A program made the position numbers and the translations under genes. A stretch of 64,000 bases of DNA from Pleurotus djamor (taxonomy: Eukaryota; Basidiomycota; Agaricomycetes; Agaricales; Pleurotaceae): NCBI GenBank assembly GCA_029747585.1, contig JAPEVF010000001.1, positions 307,487-371,486 on the forward strand, given 5' to 3'. The notes beneath the pieces are model-generated. The model was not told the origin of the DNA. It saw only the letters and a list, made by a program, of their open reading frames with translations, and searched no databases. Position 1 is the stretch's first letter. Each line of letters starts with the position of its first letter. Below, piece by piece: positions 1 through 10,379 of this stretch.

Positions 1-1434
1 GAGTGGTAATCACCTGCGCCGCCAATGTCAGTTGCAACAACGTCAACCACATCCATAATCCCTTTACAGATCATTCCACTCTTCTTCTTGCTAGTTGGAC
101 GACCCCCTTTGGTGACTTTGTCCAGGTCACTCAAACCTGCCAGAGCCCGACCACCCTTCTCGCCGTTTCCTGGCCGTTTCACAATCATCAATTTATCATC
201 AAATAAGAAGAGGGTGCAGTGTAAGGATGTTGCCGAGAAGCTTGCGTTCGCCGAGGGGTTTGGGTCAGAGACAATGTCCTCCACGTCGATACAATCAATG
301 AATCGCCGGGAATGGGAGAAGAGACCTGGAGGAAAGCCATCGACGGAGGCACTCAGACAATACATTATGGCTGCACGTTTGGTTTGCTCGTCCGTTTCCG
401 CTTGCGCAATTTTACTGGCAATCTCGTCTGCTTCAATGATTTTGGCTCGTTGTGGGTCGTCTTCTGCCATGTACTTGACCATTGTTCGGAAAAGGAGGGT
501 GTATCGCGGGATGCGCTGGACGGGATCCATGAGCAACTCACGTAAACCCACACGATTGCGGCTATCCGCAGAAGAATATTTGATGCGCTATGTAAAATGC
601 TAAGGGATAACGATCAGAGGATAGAGGATCGAAAACGCACATCAATGAATGCTGCAAATCCAGAGGACCGCCTGGAAACCTCCCGCTCAAAGATACTCTG
701 GGCCTCCTCTCGCTTCGTGTAATATTGCTTGTAGTGCTCAAACCCCTTCAACTCCTTGAAATGCCTCAAGCATACGTCTCCGACACCTCCCACAGAGCTA
801 GGACCTTGGTCAGACATCATCGCGTTGAGATCTGCGAGGAAAGCCTCGTTCACAGGTACGAGGTTGTCGATATTGCCAAAGAGTGTCTTGGCTTCGTATG
901 GGGGGNATGATTGCAGTCTCTTTGCTACGTGAAAATTTCCTGAGGGGGTCCGCATAGTCTGTCTTCAAGGTTTTGAGCCGCTTGACATAAGATTGTTCCG
1001 TTGAGACGAGTTCATTGATAATGGATTGGAGGGCGGAGGTGTCGGTGAGGGCCCGCTTGCGCTGTATAGGGTTATCCTGTAACACTGACACATCATACCA
1101 GGAGTAAGTAGGGTCTGAGTTAATTGCTCACAGTGGTATTCAGGGGATGTGTTGAGGAAGCTAATATACCAGAGTCTGGGTTGGAATCTTGGGGCTCTCC
1201 AAGAGAGAGAACCAATTCCTGTATGTCTGCCCGAGCATGTCAGTACGACGGGGAACGGTCAAGTCGGATGCGTAGATAATCACGTTCAGGCAAAGGCCTC
1301 CCATGCTCTGAGCCCTCGATGACCACGCCACAGTAGAAGACACGCTTGGTGAAGGCATGAGAATGTCGCGAGGGTTTCGGAGAGTCACCAGTCGCAAGTG
1401 GAACAACTTTACGAGGGGAAGAGCTGAGTGCCAT
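1..1434 (-). CDS. Rho guanine-nucleotide exchange factor (DH domain), partial
   Basis: The 3' end lies outside the window. The likely start is the ATG at 1434 (MALSSSPRK), followed by a short serine-rich N-terminus and several small exons. The DH (RhoGEF) domain runs from about 1030 down to 250. It opens with a helix containing LVSTEQSYVKRLKTLK and includes the hallmark MDPVQRIPRYTLLFRT of DH helix 5. Downstream, LHCTLFLFDDKLMIVKR looks like the start of a PH-like domain. Intron 588-640 is clear: joining across it links FID to RIKYSSADSRNR. The N at 906 breaks the frame inside DH (KETAI / PPYEAKTLF). This is most simply a base-call problem in a G run, not a mutation. DH proteins activate Rho/Cdc42 GTPases at the cell cortex. 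I cannot assign the subfamily. The first splice sites (about 1130-1240) are uncertain. Confidence 0.85.
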
Positions 1435-1580
1435 GATCCAGGTCAATGAAAGTAGAAAAGAAAGGTGTTTGTCGACATGAACAGAAGTATGGGTCTAAGC
1501 TCTGAAGAAGCTGGAATGGGCTGCTTTCAACTTGGTGACTCACGTGATCGTGCATGTCCACCAGAGGAAAATTCAAAAAG

Positions 1581-1663
1581 TGTCCGTAGCTGGAATCGAA
1601 CCAGCGGCTCTTCGGAGCAGATGCCTCCACAACGAAGTGATTTAACCCCTAATCGATACGGAC
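1581..1663 (-). tRNA. tRNA-His (GTG) with an 11-base intron
   Basis: Read on the minus strand this folds as a full cloverleaf. The acceptor stem GTCCGTA pairs with TACGGAC. The D stem GATT pairs with AATC. The anticodon stem CTTCG pairs with CGAAG, and the T arm is GCTGG-TTCGATT-CCAGC. The anticodon loop TTGTGG...C carries GTG (His). It is interrupted one base 3' of the anticodon, the usual place for nuclear tRNA introns, by an 11-base intron at 1616-1626. The discriminator base is A, as in eukaryotic tRNA-His. The genomic base before position 1 is G, matching the G-1 that is normally added after transcription. A run of five Ts follows (complement of 1575-1579), a typical RNA polymerase III stop. 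The mature length is 72 bases. The T-arm and D-arm sequences supply the internal promoter boxes. Confidence 0.95.
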
Positions 1664-1785
1664 CCGTTGGAAAGAGCTACGCACAAAACAATATAACCAC
1701 CACTTCATAGCATCTAGTCGCATCCTCATAGCCCGTTACACCGCAATCGACTCTGACTTATCAACTCTTGACTCGAACCGTCGTC

Positions 1786-3063
1786 ATGTCGCGCTCCTCC
1801 TTTGCCTCAGTCAACATTACATTCCTTGGTACGGCGTCAGCACAACCATCTTCGACTCGAAACCATTCGTCCCTCGCCCTCAGACTTGGTGGCGACGTGT
1901 GGCTATTCGATTGTGGTGAAGCTACCCAACATCAGATTCAGAAAAGCAATGTCAAACTCGGGAAGATTGAGAAGATCTTCATCACCCATACACATGGTTC
2001 ATAACGCGCTCGAATAAATGTATAACATCTTTATGACGCAACCATCTAGGCGATCATATCTTCGGTCTGATCCCCCTTCTGGCCAGTCGAATGAACGGGG
2101 CAGGAGGTACAGTCGACGATGTGGACCCCAGAAGTCAGATAAATATCGCTAACATACCGGTGCCTCAATTCCTTTACGTGCTTTATGCTTCGCTGAATAG
2201 CGCCTATTCACCAGCCTCTAGAAATTTATGGGCCATATGGAACGCGATCTTATGTTCGAAGTGGCCTGAAACTTACCCACACTATGCTTGGGTCTCCTTA
2301 TGTCGTCCATGAACTCCGTTCGAAAGATGACCCCCGGGACGACGAGGCTGTTCCGTGTAATCTTCATACAGCAGAGTTACCAACAGGGCGCAACTTCATG
2401 CAAGGAACGGATGGTACATGGGGGGACATCTACACTGATGCCGCTGTCTCTGTTGCCGCTGCACCCATATACCACTCTGTTCCCTGCGTGGGTTTCGTGG
2501 TGACCGAAGCTCCCGTGCCTGGAAAAATGGATCCAAAGAAATACGTACCCGAGTTGAAGCGTACCAAGGCGCCGATGACATTGATGAGCCGTCTCCAGCA
2601 AGGCGAATCCGTCACTTTACCTGACGGTACCGTCCTAGAGGGTCCTCGTCGTCGTCCAGGGCGCAAGATTGCAATCCTAGGGGACACCTATGATGCATCG
2701 CCGATTGAACCGTTGGCTACGGATGCAGATATATTAATACACGAAGCAACCAATGCGCACTTACTGGGTATCGATCCAAATACCAAAGAAACAGACACTC
2801 AGGAAATTGTAGAAGAACGGTCGCGATCTCGGGGACATTCAACACCACAGGTCGCAGGTGCCTTTGCGACTCGGATCCGAGCCAAGAAGCTTCTCCTCAA
2901 CCACTTCTCAGCCAGATATCCTGGCGATGATGACGTAGACGATGAGTCGAAGAAAATTATGGATGGTATTAGAGCCCTGGCGCAGGAGAGGTTCGCGGGA
3001 GAAGTTATCTGTGCCAGAGACTTTATGTCCATCGACTGTAAGCTGTCTGACATTGGGGAATAA
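1786..3063 (+). CDS. ELAC1: tRNase Z, short form (ELAC1-like)
   Basis: This is the zinc-dependent endonuclease that removes the 3' trailer from tRNA precursors. Exons 1786-1996, 2050-2133 and 2201-3063 join into a 385-residue protein with a clean frame. The start is the first in-frame ATG ([16 protein letters not shown]). Metallo-beta-lactamase motifs are visible: HTHGDHIFG (the HxHxDH zinc site, split by intron 1), YGPYGTR, GDTYD, HEAT and the C-terminal LNHFSARY. The length fits the short family, not the roughly 800-residue long form. It lies head-to-head with the tRNA-His gene upstream and tail-to-tail with THOC7. Short-form enzymes are nuclear/cytosolic or organellar in different species. 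I see no clear targeting peptide. Confidence 0.93.
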
Positions 3064-3090
3064 GACATTCAACAAGACTGTACATACGAA

Positions 3091-4261
3091 TTACTCGGGA
3101 GGATCAGAGAGCTCCGAACTCTCATCGCTGGCTTCTCCCTCTTCCAAGTCTTCCCTTATCCGCCGTGCTTTCCCCCTCGGCGTATTTTCTTCCACTTCTC
3201 CCATCTCAATATCGTTCCCATTCTCTCCTCCAGAATTCTCTACAGGTTCTGAAAATACCCTATTGCTCCGATCATCGCTCAGCGTTTCGCCTTCCTCCTT
3301 CTCCTCCTTAATATCCATAGGCGTATCGCGAGGCGTCGCTGTTCCGGGATTTTCTGTTCCTTCTCTACTATCCTCTGGCATTGGTGTTATTCTTGGTGTT
3401 GTCACAGCTGGAGCCGAACCACTTTCGGTCTCTTTCCCAATGAACCGTAGAGAGCCCAAATTGGCAATGATACCATCCAGAGCGGACTTTTGGTTTCGTA
3501 TGAGGCGATCCTGTGTACTATGCTCGGACCGTATTGCTGCCATATCGTTTTCGAGTGCTTGTATAGATCTACAGTGAATGTAAAAATCAGTTCCTATACC
3601 GTGGTCGTGAATTAAGTGGCCTCGTACTGTTCCAGGTCATCTCGGCTAGGTAGGATATTGACCTTCTCGGCAATAGCATCGTAGTCGAGCTTGCGTTTCC
3701 TCTGCAATTGAGCATGCTCCAAGCTCGTCTTCAGTTGCTCAATCTGACCCTTTAATGTGCCATGTTCAGCCTCTGAGACACGAGTGAGTGGCCGATGTCT
3801 GAGAGTTCTGTTCATCCACAAAACATACCTATCCTCAACCTTTCACTAGCATACTCTTCCACCTGCCTGGCCTCTCCCTCACATATCATCGCGCTCTTCT
3901 TCAGCATCAAGTGAAACGAAGCCAACTCGACTAAGAACGCCTCGCGTGCTTCCTCGACGGCGGCCTCCTGGTCGGTTTGCTCATCGCCCCCGTCGCGTGT
4001 TTGAAAGGCCACGGACGTGTACGTATGGAATTTCTTGATGACCCTCCGAAGGGGTCGTTCGTCGTTGGTTATACGCGTCAAGATGACATGATCTACAGCA
4101 AGGATAGAAAATGGAGTCGTTAAGCTAACCGATGAGTTACACAATGCTCGAAGATGGAGTGATATATGAATTGACATACCCTCTTCCTCTGCAGTTAATG
4201 GCGCATATGAGGTCGTAGGTACATTCCGCTGCGGTGAGCTATTCTTGGGTTCTGCAGCCAT
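3091..4261 (-). CDS. THOC7: THO complex subunit 7
   Basis: THO couples transcription elongation to mRNP assembly and export (TREX). Exons 4180-4261, 3829-4092, 3628-3772 and 3091-3568 join to 322 residues with correct phases. The start ATG (MAAEPKNSS) is at 4261. The conserved core includes ITNDERPLRRVIKKF near residue 40, a long helical stretch, then QRKRKLDYDAIAEKVNILPS and SRDDLEQ, which are characteristic of the THOC7/Mft1 family. After about residue 190 the protein becomes an acidic, Glu/Asp/Ser/Pro-rich tail (EEGETLSDD, EEGEASDESSELSDPPE) that is probably disordered. It converges on tRNase Z with only 27 bases between the two stop codons, so the 3' UTRs must overlap. It shares a 190-base divergent promoter with EFR3. 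Confidence 0.88.
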
Positions 4262-4451
4262 GCAGGGAGGAAGCAACAAGTTGAGGCGTCTACATACGTC
4301 GTCATCGCCGCAGAGCCCCTGTTTGACCTTCGTATCATGCTCACTTCTGCACGTTGCACATAACGCTCTGCTCTCTCCGCTCTCTTAGTTTCCTCAACGC
4401 CAAAATATTACCCAGAACTCTGGCGCAGCACGGCTGGCGTCGAGGTCGACG
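4262..4451. promoter_or_regulatory. Divergent promoter of THOC7 and EFR3
   Basis: These 190 bases separate the start codons of two divergently transcribed genes, so both core promoters and 5' leaders must lie here or inside the coding ends. I see no TATA box or known operator. This is inferred from position only. Confidence 0.4.
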
Positions 4452-7400
4452 ATGAACTTTCTCTTCACTCCTAACCACGTCCAGCTACTCAATGCTTGCT
4501 ATCCTCCATCCTCCGTCCTCCTCAGCTCTGGCCCGGACTTCACTCCCAAAGGTTCTGAATTGAGCAGGCTGACATATTACGCGTATGGGACTCTCTACTA
4601 CGCCGCTCAGCCTTTACTCAAAATAGTCAATAGGTCCAACCATCCTAGTAAAGTCAACAAGCTAGCCTTGGAGCTGGAGAAGCGATTGAAAGTCGAGTGT
4701 AAAAAGGCGCAGCAAGGTAATACAAGGACTAGAGTGTGCGTCATGAGTAATCGCGACCCGACTTCCCGTTGACATAGTAATTTAGGTCGCTACTGATTTC
4801 TCTCTCCATCTTTCGTTCATTAGCCATAGAATGCCGCCGAGACATTCATTTGATCTCGCCTCCTCTCATTTCCTCCATAAATGCCACCTTAAACGCCCTA
4901 CCCACCGATCTCGAAGTCGTAGCACGAGCTGCAAGTGTTGTGCGTCTCCTCTCGACCTCAGATGCGCGCTCTATCACTGACATGTCATAGTTCACTGCAT
5001 GGACTACGTACACTGACGGTCAACAAATCGGCGCGGATAGTCAACTCACCAAGGATTATCTCTCTATACTACGAAGCTTTGCGGACCTTAGCTGCTCCGA
5101 CTATAGAGACCATGAAATTCGCAACAGGCAAGTCAACCTTCGTCCGTCGAACCCTCGACTAATGTCATGTAGACGCAAGTTGATTGGTTTCGCTGCCCTT
5201 ACAGGAGCTCTCAGCTCCGAGGCACTGTATAATGACCTTGTCCAGTTCCGTGCCCAGGTCTCGGTCATCATGAAGCCATTACTTTTATCAATCACTGGAA
5301 CCGACATTACATCACTTGATAACCAGTACGTTTCCTCCAATGGTTTCAAAATGTACCTTCTCAGAATGTGTTTAGCTCTCTAAGTGTCAGGGAACTCCCT
5401 ATGTCACCTTATCTAGCTGAGTTCCGCAGAAGGCCAGCCATTGAGCGACGTGCCGCGTCTATCCACGTCCATGTGGATGGCGAGAAAGGTCCTTCCAACT
5501 CAGACGTCTTGGTCGCGTCGCTCCATGCACTCTTCCTTCTACTGTCCCACGCCAATGGTCTCCAACTTGCTTATATCATGCGTTCCTCCCTCGACACTCT
5601 TGACACGCTTAACGTGTGGTCTCAGGTTGACCATTGTGCATGGTACGCCAACAAAGCCGTGGAATGGGCTCAGTATCAATATCGCTACGCTGTGCCGTCT
5701 TGCATCGTTGAACGCTTGTTGGAAACGCAAGACGCGGTGGTGACGGCTTCATACAGCACACTGGCGAACGTTCTCTCCCTGATTTTCAAATCACCAATAC
5801 CGCTCATTAACTTGTCCACCTCGGATATCAACTCAAACCTCGTTACCATTCTAATACGCCGGACTAACGCGAACCCAAGCGATTCCCTCCTTCCGCTATT
5901 GGTTCAGTGCATCTCGTCTTTAGGGTGCCATGTATACTATTCTGACCAGATACACGATCTTGCGGTGGGTCGTTTCTCTCGGCGTATAGGTTAGCTCGGT
6001 AATTCATCAATTTACTAGGGAGAGCTAATCAACCGAATTATGATTGTGGAATCCCGACCTATTTCAAGCGTGGCGGCTAATAACCAGAGCCGATCGCAAT
6101 CCATTCGCTGCCTCCTTGCTAGTCTGCTGGGATTAATACATTCCTCGAACGAACACGAAATACTCAGAGAGGCTAATGAGAAGCGCAAGGGACATGGATC
6201 GATACTTGGCAAAGCCTCCGCTGCGCTGTCCGACAGTCATCACAGCGCCGACGATTTTGGGTCGGAACCTTCTTCGAGGAGAACAAGGATACCACCGGAT
6301 ATGTGGCTAGACACGGTTAGCCTCCTTTGCGATCCCGATGCTGCGGTACGGGCGGATTATGCGGAGGCGCTCGTGTACTATCTCACCCATGAGATGCCGA
6401 AGGAGAACGATTTATCTGACCGCGATGGAGTCCGGCATCGACTGATAGAAAACGGCCTGGCCAAGCATCAGGCCAATGGGAAGGCCCTCATATCCGCCGG
6501 TGATGTTAGCGCGAAGCTCCTCAATGCTGTCCACGCGTTTATATACCTGTTGGTCACGAAAGGGTCGTCTGATCAAACCAGCAGCAACTCGTCTCAAAGT
6601 GGGGGTTCCCAGTCACCCCAACCTACAACCCGCCAGTCCAATGCCTCGGCGCAAGGGCCTCGCGCTCGGAAGCAATCTATCGTTCAACGGATGCTCTGTC
6701 ATCTTCCATCAAGGGTGACTACTTCGAGTGGTGCTTCAATGTCGGACTATGCATACGCCTTGAAGGTTCTGATGACAATCCATCATCAGCACCCGGCTCG
6801 TGGATTGCTGACTGGTATTCCGATGTTGGTTGCTTTGGATGAGGCGTCTCGTCCTCATGACCTCAGCGACCAGTCCCTCCGTCTGAGAGTACAGATAATA
6901 AGGAGTATAGTTTCCAAGGGGTTTCTTACTATTGGGCAAGTCTGGTGTTGTACAGAGTTGGTGAACCTCGTTCAACAAGTGAGTACCACCTCATGATGGT
7001 TGACTCCTATTAATCTCTCGGGCAGACACTACTCTCCTTCCCTTCGGTCCTTGAAGTGCCTCTCTTATCATCTCCAGAAGTTCCAGAAGTTCGACCGCCG
7101 CTGGTTCCCATGCCACTCCCAGAATACGAGACTCCAGACAATTCCATCTTTCCAGGAATTGACGTCGAAGCCGCATTGTTAGCGATCGCTTCCAACACCG
7201 CCGCCCAGGATGCCACAGGCTTGGACGAACAAGGTGTCATACGTGTGCTCACAGTCAGCTGGACCGCTGATGCCGCAATCAGGAACGGTAAGATAGTTTA
7301 CCCTCGCACATGCTGTTTTGAGTTTCCCAGTTCTAACAATGACTTTTTCCACAGCTACAGACCAGTCGTCTGCATTTGATACTGTTCGGGGGGATGTGAT

Positions 7401-7761
7401 ATCCCCTCTGATCAGAATTTCCCCGGCCTTCACAAATATTGAAAATGTGTCGTTGCATAGCTTGGCTCGGTCTACTCGCGGAGTGGGTGTGACCGATCTC
7501 AGAGAAGCGTTGGAAGGGCGAAGTAGCATGTCCAACCCCACACTTGCCAGGCCGTCATCTATCTCAACCCTGGATCACACGTCTTCTATCTTCGGGGACA
7601 GTAGACTGGCACAAACACGCTCGAGGACGCGGAATAAGAAGCGCGTTATACCCTCAGGTTCAGGGGAAGTCAGAGATGTCCTGAATCGTCTGGGGATTGG
7701 GAAACAAAACGGGAGCCTATTGAAAGCATCTTTTCCCATACAAAAGCCTGATGTGCGATAA
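4452..7761 (+). CDS. EFR3: EFR3, plasma-membrane scaffold for PI4-kinase
   Basis: Efr3 anchors the Stt4/PI4KA-Ypp1 complex at the plasma membrane, where it makes PI4P. Eight exons join to 976 residues: 4452-4735, 4786-4939, 4991-5127, 5173-5325, 5391-5964, 6019-6978, 7026-7287 and 7355-7761. All phases agree. The N-terminus MNFLFTPNHVQLLNACYPPS and the following SELSRLTYYA and KINKL-like segment are typical of the family. RTRVSLLISLSIFRSLAIECRRDI and LEVVARAASVFTAWTTYTDG follow in the armadillo-like helical region. The C-terminal half is low-complexity and rich in Ser, Thr and Pro. The intron at 5128-5172 begins with GC (AG|GCAAGT) instead of GT; only this boundary restores the frame. There is no transmembrane segment. 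Family members associate with the membrane through basic residues or N-terminal palmitoylation. It converges on VPS52, 181 bases away. Confidence 0.93.
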
Positions 7762-7942
7762 TTTTACTCCTCCTTACATTCGGATCGACTTCAATGGTTG
7801 TACTGTGGACTCTATGGCATTTACAACGGCTCGGTTATTATATCTTTCTTTTTTATTTTTGCTTATCCTGGTTGTTTTCCTCATCACGCATCGTTATCAT
7901 TGCATGTTATGGATATCTCTGAAACTTAATCTTAAATTACTC

Positions 7943-10241
7943 TTATCGTCTCGACCTTGCCTGGGTGATAGATACTGCTTTTCTCTTCGCTTCTTCGTCT
8001 AAGTTTGACCAGTAGGCTATCTCCTGTTGAGCTTTGGGATGAGCGATAAATCGGGAATCCTGTGGGTAGTTTAAGTGCCGTCATATCATTCTGGTTGACT
8101 GAGAGCTCACAGTAAATCCCTGCAGTAGACCAGCGTACATTTTGCAAAGCATCGTAGCGCGGCCGGACGGGTCGCTGGCATGCTCCGCGTGCTTGGAAAT
8201 CAACTTGGTGACTTCCTGCCGGAGGCGTAGAAGACTATGCACAACTCAGTCAACGAAGTCCAGGGAAGGCATGTTTACACACTTGGCGAAGATCATAGTC
8301 TCCTCAGCTTGCTCGGTCAAAGACACGAAGGAATTGAAAGTGACGATGTAGCGCTTGCATATCTATACGGGAACAAGATCAATAACTGATTGTCGCAGCG
8401 GAAAGATACTTACCGCGATGACGGAGGCGTCAGTAGTGGAGGGCGCCCTAGAGAAGTAGCTTTGACTGGAGCCTTCCGCAACCTTCTTCAAGGCTTCAAT
8501 ATTTTCCGTCATTAGCTTCTGAAATACAGGCCACATCTGTAGACGGATAGCGAAGACGAAGGATTCCAACGGAGGACAGACCCTGACTTGGATTTCGGTT
8601 ACAATCGCCTCGGTCAGTCGAATCATTACCAAGAGGGGGATGATTGGGGGTGCGGGATCAAGTAGAGAGCGTAGGAAGGTCTATCAAGAGTGTCAGTAAA
8701 GGCATACAAGTCGTTGGCATCGACGAGCTTACTTGGGTATATTCCATGACGGGATCAAAGGTTTGCTTCCAGAGAGCGTCAATACCTGCCCTTTCAGCTT
8801 TGGTGTTCGACAACGCTGCTCCGATGCTTGGGTCAAGGCCGGAGGTGCTACTTCGACGTGCATCCTCTGACGCTGAAACTGACCGGTTGTCAAACGATAT
8901 TGAACCATTGGGGGAGAGCAAGCCGAGAGGGGACGGCAATGGTTTCTCGAAATCGGGCGTCGTGGGGAGAGGTTCATTCGCAAAGAAGGAGGTGATGAAA
9001 GTGTACTCTGCCGTGGCGTTATCGAGGAGGACCAGTAAAAGTGAGCGCAAAAGCGCTTCCATGGGTTCTTTCTGAAGGAAAAATGGATGAACAAAATATC
9101 ACAATAACCGTCAAGATCGAGCCACATACGTGGTTTTTGTCATCAGCCATGTACGCCAATGTAACCCCAAGGCCATCTATTTTAGCATAATCCAATCGTT
9201 CCGCGTTGAACAAGGTGGTCTCCTTTTCACCTGATACAATCGTCTCAGGCTTCTCTATGGTACGCGCCTTCGGCGCGTCAGAAACGAGTAGAATAGCAGA
9301 GTGAAATGGGTACCTTGATCGAAGTGAGAGCGCGGATATAACGTCGAAATCCAGTCTCGTAGTATGTACGCGCTGCGCCAATGTATGACCTCTGGATTTC
9401 CAGAAATACGTTAGGTGCCTGTCGTTGTAAGAACGACAACAAGGGCTTGTATTTCATGAGAACCGACGTTTGGATGACTTGCATGTTACTCGAAACACTG
9501 GATCGTATCGGTTGGAAGAGGGCGAGAAAGAATGCGCGTAGTTTCGTAGCAGCCTTTAGAGCAGTTAGAGCAACGACACAAAAATGAGGTATTAATGGGA
9601 CGTACCACGATCCTCAATCCTTCAATGATTTCAGCAAGGTCCCTAGCAGCCTTCACCCGTGACCGCGCCTTGACAGTCTCAAGCCGCTTCTCGAAATCCC
9701 CAATAGCGACAATCCATGGCTCTCCAACATCCGTGTCCAGTATCAAAGTCGCTAATGGCGGTGGTATGACGATGTCGGATATAAGTTGAGAGAGCGGTTT
9801 CTCAATTTTCTAATAGGACTTGAAGTTAACAACCTCTCTGAAGGGCGGTAAGACTGACCTTCCTGCTTTTAAGCCTGTTTCCAATGTCCTTGCTGCGATC
9901 CTGGAGTTCAGAGATTTGGCCGGCTACGACGGAGAGGTCTTTCTGAAACGTTGACAAGAACGATTCCAGCGAGTCGAGAAGGTGCACGCTTGACTGAAGG
10001 GGGATTCATGAGGGCACAACCAGCGAAGAGTGATAGTCAAGGCGCCTTACCTGAACTTGGTCATGTAGTTCTACGAAGTTCTTTGCTCGCCCTCTAGCTT
10101 CTGTTTAGCGCGGCGCAATAAAGAAGTGAACGTTCGACTTACATGTAAGAAGAATCTTCGCTGGTGTCTGTGGCAGCTGCCTCAGTACATTGCGACGCCT
10201 GCGGCCAAAGGGCGTGGGCTTAGAAACTTACGATCAGTCAT
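7943..10241 (-). CDS. VPS52: VPS52, GARP/EARP tethering-complex subunit
   Basis: Vps52 is a core subunit of GARP, which tethers endosome-derived vesicles to the trans-Golgi. The gene has many small exons. The start at 10241 (MTD) leads after two short introns to YIGRAKNFVELHDQVQ, the conserved N-terminal coiled-coil motif. Next come LLDSLESFLSTFQKDLSVV, then ILDTDVGEPWIVAIGDFEK, AARDLAEIIEGLRI, LMKYKPLLSFLQRQAPNVF and the Vps52 C-terminal helical rods. CPPLESFVFAIRLQMWPVFQ is close to the C-terminus. The frame ends with EEAKRKAVSITQARSRR and a stop at 7943-7945. Length is about 650 residues, normal for the family. A poorly conserved Ser/Pro insert (near 8830-8960) interrupts the C-terminal domain. 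Individual splice sites in the middle were not all checked. Confidence 0.9.
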
Positions 10242-10379
10242 GTGTGGAGGATACAAGCAAGAGCTGAGAGAGGTAAGTAACGTGGTGACGCCGACGAACC
10301 TGACGGAACTCCATTTATTCTGACAATCGTCATCCGAGCCCAATAGTTGCCCGATAGCATAACATATTCAGGATTGTAA

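Noticed and set aside
8644..9075. 143-codon plus-strand frame opposite VPS52
   Set aside because: The minus strand has the conserved VPS52 segments across this interval; the plus frame is its shadow.
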